A DNA stretch of 57,455 bases from Pirellulaceae bacterium. GTDB taxonomy: Bacteria; Planctomycetota; Planctomycetia; Pirellulales; Pirellulaceae. The stretch covers positions 1 through 57,455 of the forward strand of contig JAHDXO010000029.1 in NCBI GenBank assembly GCA_023382975.1, written 5' to 3'. The position numbers and the translations under genes are program-made. Positions 47,673 to 56,150 of this stretch are shown here, piece by piece. Position 1 is the stretch's first letter. Each line of letters opens with the position of its first letter. The notes under the pieces are model-generated. The model searched no databases, had not been told where the DNA came from, and saw only the letters and a list, made by a program, of their open reading frames with translations.

Positions 47673-48275
47673 TCAGCATTTCTGCACGGCGCCGTCCGGC
47701 CCTGGGACGCAGCAGGGAGTGATTTTGAGCGTTTGCACCTCGCGTTCGGCCGCCAAATATTCACCGGCCAAGTTGAACATCGCCTTGGCTGCCGCCTGCT
47801 TGACCTTGCGGGCCGTCGCCACGGCTTGGGCGATGTCATCCCGTGTCGCTCCAGCGTCGAGGGCCGCTTGAAAGTGGTATTTGAAACACGGTTCGCAATT
47901 CGCGCCGATCGCGGTGCCGATCGCTACCAATTCCTCAACCGCACGCGAGTAGCTGCCGTCTTGGGCCAGGAAATCCACACCGGCCAGCGCTGCTAATTCG
48001 TCGCGAGCCGGATACACGCCGCGCGATACGATTTCGCCGTCCACCAGCACCAGCGGCAAGCACTTTTCGCCCTCGGCCACCAGCGCCTGCTTGACGACGG
48101 CGTTCTGGACGAAGGCCTGAGGTTGCTGGGCCAGATTGTACCGATCGACCCGGAGGCCCTGCTTCTGGAACCACTGGAGATCGGCCGCGAAACGCGGCAA
48201 TTCGGGATCGACCTGCGGCCCGCACACACCTGTCGAGCAGCACATCGGGGGATCGAAAACCTGCAAATGCGTCAT
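47673..48275 (-). CDS. arsD: ArsD metallochaperone fused to an AhpD-like domain
   Basis: This is a 200-residue protein. Residues 1-~102 are ArsD, which delivers As(III) to ArsA, with C12, C13 and C18 at the metalloid site (PPMCCSTGVCG). Residues ~108-175 form a carboxymuconolactone decarboxylase/AhpD-like helical domain with C127-EP-C130 and H134, the redox pair of AhpD. A tail contains CC and a terminal Cys. Usual ArsD is ~105-120 residues, so this is a fusion adding a thiol-redox domain. Confidence 0.92.
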   Translation of the reverse strand: MTHLQVFDPPMCCSTGVCGPQVDPELPRFAADLQWFQKQGLRVDRYNLAQQPQAFVQNAVVKQALVAEGEKCLPLVLVDGEIVSRGVYPARDELAALAGVDFLAQDGSYSRAVEELVAIGTAIGANCEPCFKYHFQAALDAGATRDDIAQAVATARKVKQAAAKAMFNLAGEYLAAEREVQTLKITPCCVPGPDGAVQKC

Positions 48276-48312
48276 GAAACACTCTCCTATCGAATCGTTG
48301 CGTTATTTGGTT

Positions 48313-48331
48313 ATTTCGCCATTCATCGAAC
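48313..48331. promoter_or_regulatory. ArsR-type operator motif upstream of arsD
   Basis: Reads ATTTCGCCATTCATCGAAC, a strong match with TTCG/CGAA dyad, 38 bp upstream of the arsD start codon. Confidence 0.55.
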
Positions 48332-48394
48332 TATAGAGGAGTGGGCTGAATTGGTCAATAGCACGCGGAACGTGCTCCTGCGCGTACCACTTCG

Positions 48395-48589
48395 TCAGCG
48401 CCAGAGACTCCGGTCGAATCGCTCCCAGCCCAGCGGCAGAGCGAAAAGCAGGGCATAGACGGCCAAACCCACCGCGATCGCTTTCCATTGCTCGCGCAAC
48501 GGCGACGGTTTGCAGGGCTCGGTCACCGATGCGTCGACCTTCGGCAAAGCCCGGTCGGTCGTTCCATAGGTGGTCGGGACGCTGCTCAT
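48395..48589 (-). CDS. Small single-pass membrane protein
   Basis: This 64-residue protein has one hydrophobic helix near its C-terminus (AIAVGLAVYALLFALPLGW). The ATG at 48589 has AAGGAGG, a very strong ribosome binding site, and an operator motif lies 108 bp upstream. It lies between arsR and arsD in the same direction. Function unknown; the context suggests a role in arsenic resistance. Confidence 0.65.
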   Translation of the reverse strand: MSSVPTTYGTTDRALPKVDASVTEPCKPSPLREQWKAIAVGLAVYALLFALPLGWERFDRSLWR

Positions 48590-48696
48590 GAGGTTCCTCC
48601 TTGGCGGACAATTCGCGGAAGAATTGACCAAAAAAAAACTGGGGTTCAACTGCAAGACGGCTCCAAGCGGCATGATCGGCAAACTGCTTCTTGCAA

Positions 48697-48715
48697 GTTT
48701 AGCCAAATATGAAAT
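48697..48715. promoter_or_regulatory. ArsR-type operator motif upstream of the 64-aa gene
   Basis: Reads GTTTAGCCAAATATGAAAT, sharing TTAGCCAA and GAAA. It is 108 bp upstream of the 64-aa gene and ~140 bp after the arsR stop. Confidence 0.5.
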
Positions 48716-48855
48716 TGTGTCAAGTGGGCGAAAAGAAGTCGACGGACAGCAGCGTCCAGGAAGCCTGCCTAGCACGTTCCGCAGGCCGCGCCCAGTCGTG
48801 AATCCCCGATGATTTGGGGCGGTCGACAAGGAAGGGTTCGTGATCCGCCGGGATA

Positions 48856-49263
48856 TCAGCAGACCAATTGCCGGTCGCCCAACGCAGGAGCGAAATTCGA
48901 AGGCTGCTCAGGTTCCGCCTTGTCCGAACAGCACTGGGGCTGCTCGGTCAGTTCGCCGAGTCGCTGCAGATCCCTTCGGCTCTCGGCGATCTGATGCCGC
49001 ATGGCGACCAGCCAGTCGAGGATCTGGCGATGCATGTCGCTGCGAGCCGGCGTCAACTGGTAGAAAACCCACATCCCGTCGCGGCGGCATTCGACCAGTC
49101 CCGCGTGTTTCAACACCGCCAAGTGCCGCGAGATTTTCGATTGGCCCAGTTTCAGAACATCGACAATCTCGCACACGCAAACCTCGCGCTCGCTGAGCAG
49201 ATTCAAGATCCGCAGGCGTGTCTCGTCGCCCAACGCCCTGAACACCTCGACCGCTCGTTGCAT
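48856..49263 (-). CDS. arsR: ArsR-family repressor with CVC motif
   Basis: This 135-residue winged-helix regulator has C29-V-C31 in REVCVCEIV and recognition helix GQSKISRHLAVLKHAG. A C-terminal extension contains QCCSDK. It precedes the 64-aa, arsD and arsA genes on the same strand and probably controls them. Confidence 0.93.
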   Translation of the reverse strand: MQRAVEVFRALGDETRLRILNLLSEREVCVCEIVDVLKLGQSKISRHLAVLKHAGLVECRRDGMWVFYQLTPARSDMHRQILDWLVAMRHQIAESRRDLQRLGELTEQPQCCSDKAEPEQPSNFAPALGDRQLVC

Positions 49264-49315
49264 GGGATGCGTCCTTCGGTTGACTGGTGGTGGTTCTTGT
49301 CGAAGTACAGGTGTT

Positions 49316-49334
49316 CACAGACTGGCAGCCTGTG
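49316..49334. repeat. Short palindrome upstream of arsR
   Basis: CACAGACTGGCAGCCTGTG followed by CTACGG. Same family as 39154-39170. Confidence 0.6.
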
Positions 49335-49349
49335 CTACGGCAATAGGGA

Positions 49350-51197
49350 TCAGCCTTTGCCGGATGATTTTACGACGGCCGCTCCCTGGCAGCACGAAGC
49401 GGTGGGGATGCAGGAGCGGACGCACTCGGTGACTAGGCGCGGGACGTGGCGAGTCACGGTGCAGGTCACCGTTTTCGGAACCAGTCTGGTACACGCGACG
49501 GTCTTCGTGTATTCGACGGGCACCATCACCGTGCAGGCCACCTGACGGACGCACTGCTCCTGGACCAACCGACAAACCCGGTAGGTGTGCAGCTTGACTC
49601 GCTGCTCCGGAACCATCCGGCAAACCTGGTAGGCAACCGTTCTCACTCGCTGCTCCGGCACCATCCGGCAGGTTTGATACGTGTATGTCTTGACTCTCTG
49701 CTCCGGCACCATCCGGCAGATCTGGTAGTTGATCGTCTTGACGTGCTGCTCGGGGACCATTCGGCAGACCTGGTACGCGACCGTCTTGACGCACTGTTCG
49801 GGAACCATGCGGCACACTTGGTACGTATGCGTCTTGATCCGTTGTTCGGGAACCATGCGGCAGACCTGGTAGGCCACGGTCTTGACGCATTGTTCGGGCA
49901 CCATCCGACACACTTGGTAGGTGTGGATTCTGACGTGGTGTTCAGGCACCATCCGGCAGACCTGGTAGTCAACCGTCTTCACGCAATGTTCCGGCACGAG
50001 GCGGCTAACTTGATAGGTACACGTCTTGACGCGGGTTTCGCAAACCATCCGGCAGACCTGATACGCGACCGTCTTGACGCAGTGCTCCGGCACCATGCGG
50101 CGGACGGTGTACGGCACTTTGATGATCTGGGTTTCCGGCACGTAGCGAACGCATTCGATCTGGCGTTCGGTCACTTCCGGCACCCAGACGCGTTGCTGGG
50201 ACACGGCGCGTTGCGCGGCCTTGTGGATCTCGCCCCCGCAGCCTTTTTCCGTCACGGTCCTAGTTTCCCAGCGTCCGCCATGCACTTGGATGGTTTTGAT
50301 GTACTTCTCAGGCCGCATCACGGTGCGGCAGATTTCTTTCTCGAACGTCTCGTACACCGGCTTCATCACCGTGTAGTGGACTTGCTTCGTCCGGGTCTCC
50401 CATACGGGCCGGGCAACCGTGTAGGGCACTTGCTTGGTATGCGTTTCCCAGACGCGTCGATGAACCGTGTAGTGGACCTGCTTCGATCGAGTCTCCCAAA
50501 CCGGTTTCATCACCGTGTAGGGAATTTCCTTGGAATGCGTTTCCCAAACCGGTTTCATGACGGTGTAAGAGACCTGCTTGGTGCGTGTTTCCCAAACCGG
50601 CCGCATGATCGTGTAGGGAACCTGCTTCGTGTGCGTTTCCCAGACGGGCCGCATGACCGTGTAGGGGACCTGCTTCGTGTGCGTCTCCCAGACCGGTCGC
50701 ATGACCGTGTAGGGAACCTGCTTGGTGTGCGTCTCCCAGATCGGCCGCATGACGGTGTACGGCACCTGTTTGGTGTGTGTCTCCCATACCGGCCGCATGA
50801 CGGTGTACGGCACTTGTTTGACGCGTTGTTCCCAGACGGGCCGCATCACGGTGTACGGGACTTGCTTGGTTCGAGTCTCCCAGACCGGCTTGGTGATCGA
50901 GTACAGTTCGTCTCGGTAGCGGGTTTCCGGAACCAGACGCGTCGCGGTGACCAGTTTGGACTCGACCACTCGTTCGAAAACCGTCTTCTGCACGGTTCGC
51001 TGTTCCGGCACCATGACAACCCGCGTTTTCGGCTTACAGGCTGTCAGGCACGCGGTTCCCGACTCGCAGAGCCCGCCGGCCGCCTTGCAGGCCTGAGTGG
51101 CGCCGAAGTGGATCGCGCCGCAGTAACTGGCGTTGGCGGTTCCGGCCGCCAAGATGACGGCACCGAAGAACAACAGATGAATTTGAGCCTGATGCAT
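49350..51197 (-). CDS. Secreted 16-residue-repeat ('YTV') protein
   Basis: This is a 615-residue protein with a signal peptide and a Cys-rich N-terminal stretch (~22-55). It then has about 12 tandem 16-residue units of type RPVWETHTKQVPYTVM, an unrelated ~50-residue spacer, and about 13 units of type RMVPEQCVKTVAYQVC, many with Cys at position 16. Both units share E5-x3-K9-x3-Y13, so they are one repeat family. I recall YTV-repeat proteins as cell-wall candidates in Rhodopirellula. The 48-bp DNA period is clear. The repeated Cys could crosslink. The ATG at 51197 has AGAGGGG upstream. Confidence 0.85.
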   Translation of the reverse strand: MHQAQIHLLFFGAVILAAGTANASYCGAIHFGATQACKAAGGLCESGTACLTACKPKTRVVMVPEQRTVQKTVFERVVESKLVTATRLVPETRYRDELYSITKPVWETRTKQVPYTVMRPVWEQRVKQVPYTVMRPVWETHTKQVPYTVMRPIWETHTKQVPYTVMRPVWETHTKQVPYTVMRPVWETHTKQVPYTIMRPVWETRTKQVSYTVMKPVWETHSKEIPYTVMKPVWETRSKQVHYTVHRRVWETHTKQVPYTVARPVWETRTKQVHYTVMKPVYETFEKEICRTVMRPEKYIKTIQVHGGRWETRTVTEKGCGGEIHKAAQRAVSQQRVWVPEVTERQIECVRYVPETQIIKVPYTVRRMVPEHCVKTVAYQVCRMVCETRVKTCTYQVSRLVPEHCVKTVDYQVCRMVPEHHVRIHTYQVCRMVPEQCVKTVAYQVCRMVPEQRIKTHTYQVCRMVPEQCVKTVAYQVCRMVPEQHVKTINYQICRMVPEQRVKTYTYQTCRMVPEQRVRTVAYQVCRMVPEQRVKLHTYRVCRLVQEQCVRQVACTVMVPVEYTKTVACTRLVPKTVTCTVTRHVPRLVTECVRSCIPTASCCQGAAVVKSSGKG

Positions 51198-51355
51198 GGT
51201 CCCCCCTCTTCCGCGAATTGCCAATTCGCATATCCGGAAACTCAGATATCGTCGGCAGATCGAGACGCTCCACGTTAGAAATATGGGATACGTAAAGTCT
51301 GCGGGTGGAAAAATCGGGCGGAATTCCGCGAATTTTCTTCGGCGAGTCATCGCAG

Positions 51356-51382
51356 ATCGACGATTTACGATTTAGCGTCGAT
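51356..51382. promoter_or_regulatory. Inverted repeat upstream of the DUF1573-linked arsR
   Basis: ATCGACG and CGTCGAT are perfect 7-bp arms around 13 bp, 30 bp upstream of the arsR start. It differs from the shared operator motif and may be this regulator's own site. Confidence 0.4.
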
Positions 51383-51411
51383 TTCCTGCGTTGCCACTGC
51401 CGAGGGGTACG

Positions 51412-51795
51412 ATGAACGAAGCGAAAACTGGCTGTCGCCCGATCGATTCCGTCAATCAAGAAGATCTGGCCGTTGCGACAGACGGAGAACTGGCGTCGTT
51501 GGCCAAGGCCTTGGGCCATCCGCTGCGCGTGCGGATCGTGCGGTTGCTCGCCAGGCAGCGCTCATGCGTCTGCGGTGAACTGGTGGGAGAATTGCCGGTG
51601 GCACAATCGACGGTCTCGCAGCACTTGAAGGTGCTCAAGCGGGCCGGGCTGATCCAGGGCACGATCGATGGCCCGCGAGTCTGCTATTGCTTGGCGCCGG
51701 GAGTCATGGCTCGTCTGAGGCACTTGATCGAGACTCTGCCCGTTCACGACGGCCAGTCGGAGACGCACACGGCAACGCGACGAAAATGTGGGTGA
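51412..51795 (+). CDS. ArsR-family repressor with CVC motif
   Basis: This 127-residue regulator has C52-V-C54 in RSCVCGELV and recognition helix AQSTVSQHLKVLKRAG. The ATG at 51412 has GAGGGG upstream. It is divergent from the repeat-protein gene and 53 nt upstream of the DUF1573 gene, so it may control both. Confidence 0.92.
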   Translation: MNEAKTGCRPIDSVNQEDLAVATDGELASLAKALGHPLRVRIVRLLARQRSCVCGELVGELPVAQSTVSQHLKVLKRAGLIQGTIDGPRVCYCLAPGVMARLRHLIETLPVHDGQSETHTATRRKCG

Positions 51796-51848
51796 CTCGC
51801 GGCCATCGCCGCAAAGGATCACGGAACGGATCGAAGGGAGGTTGTACC

Positions 51849-52880
51849 ATGCACGGAAACACGGGATGGAAGAATTTGTTGCGGTCGCAAGCATTTGCGC
51901 TCGGCGCGATGCTAGCTGTCGTCTTGCTGACCGGCTCGCAACTCTCCGCCGCCGACTGGGCGCGGGACATGTTCGAGGTCACGCGGCACGACTTCGGGAC
52001 CATCGCGGCCCACGCGAAAGCCGAATTCGCGTTTCGTTTCACCAATAAATATCTTCACGAGGTCCGGGTCGCCAGCGTCCGATCGAGTTGCGGATGCAGC
52101 GACGTGCGCGTCACCAAGAACACGCTGGCGTCCTACGAAAGCGGCGAAATCGTGGCCAGTATCCGCAGCGAACGGCTGCGCGGCGATCAAAGCTCGACGC
52201 TGACCGTGATCTTCGACAAGCCGAGGTATGCCGAGGTGCAGTTGCGGGTGACCGTCTTTATCCGCGGCGATATCCTGATCGAGCCGTCGGGTTTCGATTT
52301 CGGCGAAATCGAACAAGGAACCATCACGGAACGAAAAGTCGCCATCACCCATTTCGGAAATCCCAACTGGAAGCTGACGGATGTGCTGGCAGACAGTTCG
52401 GATCTGGAATGCGAACTCAGCGAGCCCGTCCGGTCCGGCGACCGCGTCTCACACGAGTTGATCACCCGACTGGGGGCGGAACTGCCTGCGGGCGACCTGC
52501 GCGTTCAACTGCTGCTAGTCACCAACGATTCCCGCGCGCCAAAGATCCCAGTGATGGTCGAAGGCGTCATCCGGCCGCCGCTGTCCGTGGCGCCCACGCC
52601 GTTGTATCTCGGCTCGCTGCGTCCCGGCCAGACCGTCAGCAAACGCCTGATCGTGCGGGCTTCCAAACCGTTCCGGATCGAAGAGATCCGCGCGGACTGC
52701 GACTGCTTCGAATTCCCCGATCCGGGCACGGAACCAAAGACGCTTCATTTGGTTCCGGTCAAGTTCACCGCCGGGGACGAAGCCGGACGCATCCGGCGGA
52801 CGATCCACATCAAGACCGACCTGAACGGCAGCGAAGCCGAAGTGTTGGTCATGGCCGCCATCGACGAACTGGCAAAGTGA
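51849..52880 (+). CDS. Secreted DUF1573 protein
   Basis: This 343-residue protein has a signal peptide (~12-34) and the DUF1573 pattern MFEVTRHDFGTIAAHAKAEF, then SSCGCSDVRVTK with the conserved Cys pair. A second Ig-like unit follows, with FDFGEIEQGTI and CDCFEFPDP. It probably binds or supports other proteins in the periplasm; the role is unknown. GGGAGG precedes the ATG. It sits with an ArsR gene upstream. Confidence 0.85.
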   Translation: MHGNTGWKNLLRSQAFALGAMLAVVLLTGSQLSAADWARDMFEVTRHDFGTIAAHAKAEFAFRFTNKYLHEVRVASVRSSCGCSDVRVTKNTLASYESGEIVASIRSERLRGDQSSTLTVIFDKPRYAEVQLRVTVFIRGDILIEPSGFDFGEIEQGTITERKVAITHFGNPNWKLTDVLADSSDLECELSEPVRSGDRVSHELITRLGAELPAGDLRVQLLLVTNDSRAPKIPVMVEGVIRPPLSVAPTPLYLGSLRPGQTVSKRLIVRASKPFRIEEIRADCDCFEFPDPGTEPKTLHLVPVKFTAGDEAGRIRRTIHIKTDLNGSEAEVLVMAAIDELAK

Positions 52881-52940
52881 GCTAGCGTGGCATCCACACT
52901 GGCCTCGCCGGAAATTTCTTCCACGGATCTTGCATCGCTG

Positions 52941-52977
52941 CGATGCTTTGGCTAATATTTCGTTAATTGGCGAACGA
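52941..52977. promoter_or_regulatory. Double ArsR-type operator motif upstream of the thioredoxin-like/ABC operon
   Basis: On the minus strand it contains GTTCGCCAATTAACGAAAT and TATTAGCCAAAGCATCGCA back to back, both with the TTMGCCAA core. They lie 37 and 55 bp upstream of the first gene of the operon. Confidence 0.55.
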
Positions 52978-53013
52978 TAGAATAATTGTTTCGGTTCCGG
53001 TGAAAGGGTTGTC

Positions 53014-53877
53014 ATGAAAAAAGTCGTTGCTGGGATTGTAGTGGCAGTGCTACTCATCGCAGGGCTGTCGCTTGGGGTTGCCGGGGGTGTTTTCGGATCG
53101 CCGGACCCTCCGGCAACGAGTGACACTCCGAATGTCGCTGCGGCTGAAGATTCGGCGGAGGTCGTGCAAACCGAGTCGTCTGGAAGCGATCAATCAGCGA
53201 TGGAATTGATGGAGCAAGCGGCCAAGGACGGCAAATACTTCTTCGGCTTCTTCTGGAAGGACGAAGGCGAGCAGACCAGCGCGATGAAGAAGGTGTTCGA
53301 GGACGCGGTCGCGAAGGTCGCGGAGCGAGTCTCCTCGGCAGTGGCCCAAGTGACGGATACGGCCGAGAGGCAGATCGTCCGGGAGTTCGGATTGGACCGG
53401 GCACCGATGCCGCTGGTGCTGGTGGTGGCTCCGAACGGGGCGATCATGGGAGGCTTTCCGAGTGAGTTCACCGAGGAGAAATTGCTCGGTGCCTTGGGCA
53501 GCCCGGCGACCGAGAAGTGCATGAAGTCGCTTCAGGACGGAAAACTGGTCTTCCTTTGCGTCCAAAACGATTCGACCAAATTGAACACCGAGTCGCTACA
53601 AGGCGTGGAAGCCTTCAAGGCGGATGAACGGTACACGGAATTCACGGAAGTCGTCAAGCTGGACCCTACGAATTCGGCTGATGCCAAGTTTATGGGACAG
53701 TTGGAAATCGACCCGCAGACCAAGGTAGCGGTCACTGCGTTTCTCGCGCCGCCGGGGGTCATGATCGGGGAATACGAGGGTGCGACGAAAAAGGATGATC
53801 TGATTCTTGCTCTTCAGAACGCCAGTGCGGCGTGTGGCCCCGGTGGCTGCGGGCCGAGCGGTTGCGGACCGCGGTAA
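53014..53877 (+). CDS. Secreted thioredoxin-like protein with Cys/Gly tail (1)
   Basis: This is a 287-residue protein with a signal peptide (~5-27) and a ~30-residue linker. A thioredoxin-like domain around YFFGFFWKDEGEQTSAMKKVFEDA has no CxxC where the active site would be, and a second similar half contains FKADERY and PPGVMIGEYEGATKKDDL. It ends in AACGPGGCGPSGCGPR. It is a clear paralogue of the next gene. The metalloid-type operator upstream suggests it helps bind an exported or periplasmic metal(loid). No database family is recognised. Confidence 0.75.
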   Translation: MKKVVAGIVVAVLLIAGLSLGVAGGVFGSPDPPATSDTPNVAAAEDSAEVVQTESSGSDQSAMELMEQAAKDGKYFFGFFWKDEGEQTSAMKKVFEDAVAKVAERVSSAVAQVTDTAERQIVREFGLDRAPMPLVLVVAPNGAIMGGFPSEFTEEKLLGALGSPATEKCMKSLQDGKLVFLCVQNDSTKLNTESLQGVEAFKADERYTEFTEVVKLDPTNSADAKFMGQLEIDPQTKVAVTAFLAPPGVMIGEYEGATKKDDLILALQNASAACGPGGCGPSGCGPR

Positions 53878-54079
53878 CAGGCGTGCGGCACGGGGTGCGG
53901 GCAACGTTGGCGCATCCTGGCGGGTTGCGAGCGCCAAGATGCTAGAGTCGCGTTCGGCGCCCGCGACCCACTTTGGTTGCGGCCGGAAGCCGCGGCAGCA
54001 CAGAACCTGTCAGACGGAATCTCGTTACGGCTTAGGGATGAGCCTGGTGAAAAACTCTTGTCATGGAAGGATGGTAACG

Positions 54080-54871
54080 ATGAAGCGATGCTTGTGGGGA
54101 TGGTGTTTGGTCGTGATGACTTCGGCGGCAGTGGCCCAGGACGGCTTGCGCACGGCCCGAGTGCCGGATGTGCGGGGACCGAGCGCTGCGGCGGCCCAGA
54201 TTGAAAGGGCTGCGGCGGCCCAGAAATTTGCCTTTGTGTTCTTCTGGAAGGAACAGACGCCGCAGACCGACAAGGCGTGGGCCGTGCTGCAAGCGGCGGC
54301 AAACCAGATGTCGGATTCGATGGAAATCGTGGCGGTCCACACGGCCGACCCGGCGGAGAATGCCGTGGTGGAGCGTTTCGGAGCCAGCCGCGCACCGTCG
54401 CCGCTGGTCCTGGCGGTAGCGCCCAGCGGCGCGGTCACCAAAGGCTTCACCGGCGTTTTCGACGAGGCACAGCTTCGAACCGCGTTCGTCAGCCCCGGCA
54501 CACAATTGAGTCTGAAGGCGATGCAGGATCGCAAGCTGGTGTTGTTGTGCGTGCTCGATCAAGCCGGGGCTGGCCCGGTGATCGTACCCGCGGGAGTCCG
54601 GGAATTCAAAGCGGATGAACGATTCGGATCGGCAACGGAGGTCGTCTTGGTGAACGGCAACGACCAGAAGGAAATCAGCTTCCTGAACGAATTGAAAGTC
54701 GATCCGAGATCGCCGAAGCCGTTCACGGTGCTACTCGCCCCGCCGGGGACCGTAGTCGGGCAGTTTGACGGCCGGGCGAGCAAGGACCAGATGGTGGCGA
54801 AGCTGACCACATCGATGTCCAGCGGGTGCGCCGGCGGCAGTTGCGGACCCGGCGGTTGCGGACCGAGGTAG
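54080..54871 (+). CDS. Secreted thioredoxin-like protein with Cys/Gly tail (2)
   Basis: This 263-residue paralogue of the preceding protein shares FFWKEQTPQTDKAWAVLQAA, RAPSPLVLAVAPSGAVTKGF, EFKADERF and PPGTVVGQFDGRASKDQM. It has a signal peptide and again lacks CxxC in the thioredoxin-like part, but ends CAGGSCGPGGCGPR. The ATG at 54080 has GGAAGG upstream. It probably arose by duplication and is co-transcribed with the ABC transporter genes. Confidence 0.75.
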   Translation: MKRCLWGWCLVVMTSAAVAQDGLRTARVPDVRGPSAAAAQIERAAAAQKFAFVFFWKEQTPQTDKAWAVLQAAANQMSDSMEIVAVHTADPAENAVVERFGASRAPSPLVLAVAPSGAVTKGFTGVFDEAQLRTAFVSPGTQLSLKAMQDRKLVLLCVLDQAGAGPVIVPAGVREFKADERFGSATEVVLVNGNDQKEISFLNELKVDPRSPKPFTVLLAPPGTVVGQFDGRASKDQMVAKLTTSMSSGCAGGSCGPGGCGPR

Positions 54872-54932
54872 TGATCGCGGACAGTCCGTGGGGCGAAATG
54901 AATTCCGCCCTGCTTGGAAAGGAGAATACTTC

Positions 54933-56147
54933 ATGCGAATGCGAACATTGGTTTGGCGGGAGATCTTCGAACGGAAGAGCCAGTTGGTGACCAGTTTCCT
55001 AGCCATCCTGCTGGGCATTACGGTGATCGTGTCGATCAAGAACATCACTTTCTATTCCGAAAAAGCGGTGGCCCGCGAAATGGACTCGCTGGGGGCCAAC
55101 ATCCTGATCATGCCCAAGTCGGTGACGCTGCAAGACTACTACGCGGCCGACATGCAGGGCGACACGATTCCCGAAGAGTACGTCACGCAATTGGCGATGT
55201 CGGACCTGGAAGGCTTGGACAATCTGTCGCCCAAGCTGTCGGTGCCCGTCGAGTTGCAGGGACGGAATTTCACCTTGACCGGAATCCTTCCCAAGAGCGA
55301 ATTTCAGGCCAAAGCGGCCTGGGCGGGGGCCGGTATCTTCTCGCGGCCGGCCGGCTGTGGGGCGATGCCCACGCTGCCGTTCGCCAGCGAGGACAAGAAG
55401 ACCCTGGTGCGCCAGCGGGTGATCGACAACCTGGAGCAAGACGAGTCGCTGGTCGGCGCCGACGTGGCCGCGGCGCTCTCGCTGAAGGAAGGCGACCGGC
55501 TGAGCTTGTTGGGCCGCGAGTTCAAGATCACCGCCCTGTTGCCGCAGACCGGAACGATCGACGATTCGCGGATCTTCGCCCATCTGCACGCGGTGCAGGA
55601 TCTGACGGACAAGGGACCGGTCGTCAGCGCGATCGAGGTCGTCGGTTGCTGCCAGGAGATCTCCAACGGTCTGGTGTCGAAGATCAACCGGTTGCTGCCC
55701 GAGGCCAAGGTGGTGACGATCACGCAGATCGCCGAAGCACAGATCAAGATGAACCAGATGATGTCGCGGTTGTCCGGCATTTTTCTGGCGATCATCGTCG
55801 TGGTCGGCGGCGCCGGGATCGCGAACTACATGTTCGCCAACGTGTACGAACGTCGCCGCGAGATCGGCACGCTGATGTCGCTGGGCGCAACGTCGATGTT
55901 GATCCTGAGGATCTTCCTGCTCAAGGCGATCCTGCTGGGCGTCGCCGGCGGAGTCGGCGGCTATCTTCTGGGGACGGCGCTGGCCGTGGGACTCGGGCCT
56001 CGATTGGCCGGGGTTCCGGTGTTGCCGATGCCGCTGCTGGCCTTGTGGGCGACTCTGATTTCGGTGGGCGTGACACTGGCGGCCAGCTACTTCCCGGCTC
56101 GCCATGCGGCCCGACTTGACCCCTGTGCAACCTTCCAGGAGAGCTAA
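54933..56147 (+). CDS. ABC transporter permease, FtsX/MacB/LolE type
   Basis: This 404-residue protein has one N-terminal helix (~17-37), a ~220-residue periplasmic domain and three C-terminal helices (~275-300, ~325-350, ~360-390), the FtsX-family layout. It contains CCQEISNGLVSKINRLLP. AAAGGAG is upstream. It pairs with the ATPase gene 3 nt downstream. Such exporters move lipoproteins, peptides or small molecules out of the inner membrane; the substrate here is unknown. Confidence 0.88.
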   Translation: MRMRTLVWREIFERKSQLVTSFLAILLGITVIVSIKNITFYSEKAVAREMDSLGANILIMPKSVTLQDYYAADMQGDTIPEEYVTQLAMSDLEGLDNLSPKLSVPVELQGRNFTLTGILPKSEFQAKAAWAGAGIFSRPAGCGAMPTLPFASEDKKTLVRQRVIDNLEQDESLVGADVAAALSLKEGDRLSLLGREFKITALLPQTGTIDDSRIFAHLHAVQDLTDKGPVVSAIEVVGCCQEISNGLVSKINRLLPEAKVVTITQIAEAQIKMNQMMSRLSGIFLAIIVVVGGAGIANYMFANVYERRREIGTLMSLGATSMLILRIFLLKAILLGVAGGVGGYLLGTALAVGLGPRLAGVPVLPMPLLALWATLISVGVTLAASYFPARHAARLDPCATFQES

Positions 56148-56150
56148 CTC

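Noticed and set aside
49430..50910. 48-bp direct repeats as a CRISPR array
   Set aside because: The repeats are contiguous, coding and without unique spacers; there are no cas genes.
49446..51278. 610-codon open frame on the plus strand across the repeat gene
   Set aside because: It has repeats only because it is antisense to the repeat protein; the minus-strand frame has a signal peptide and ribosome binding site.
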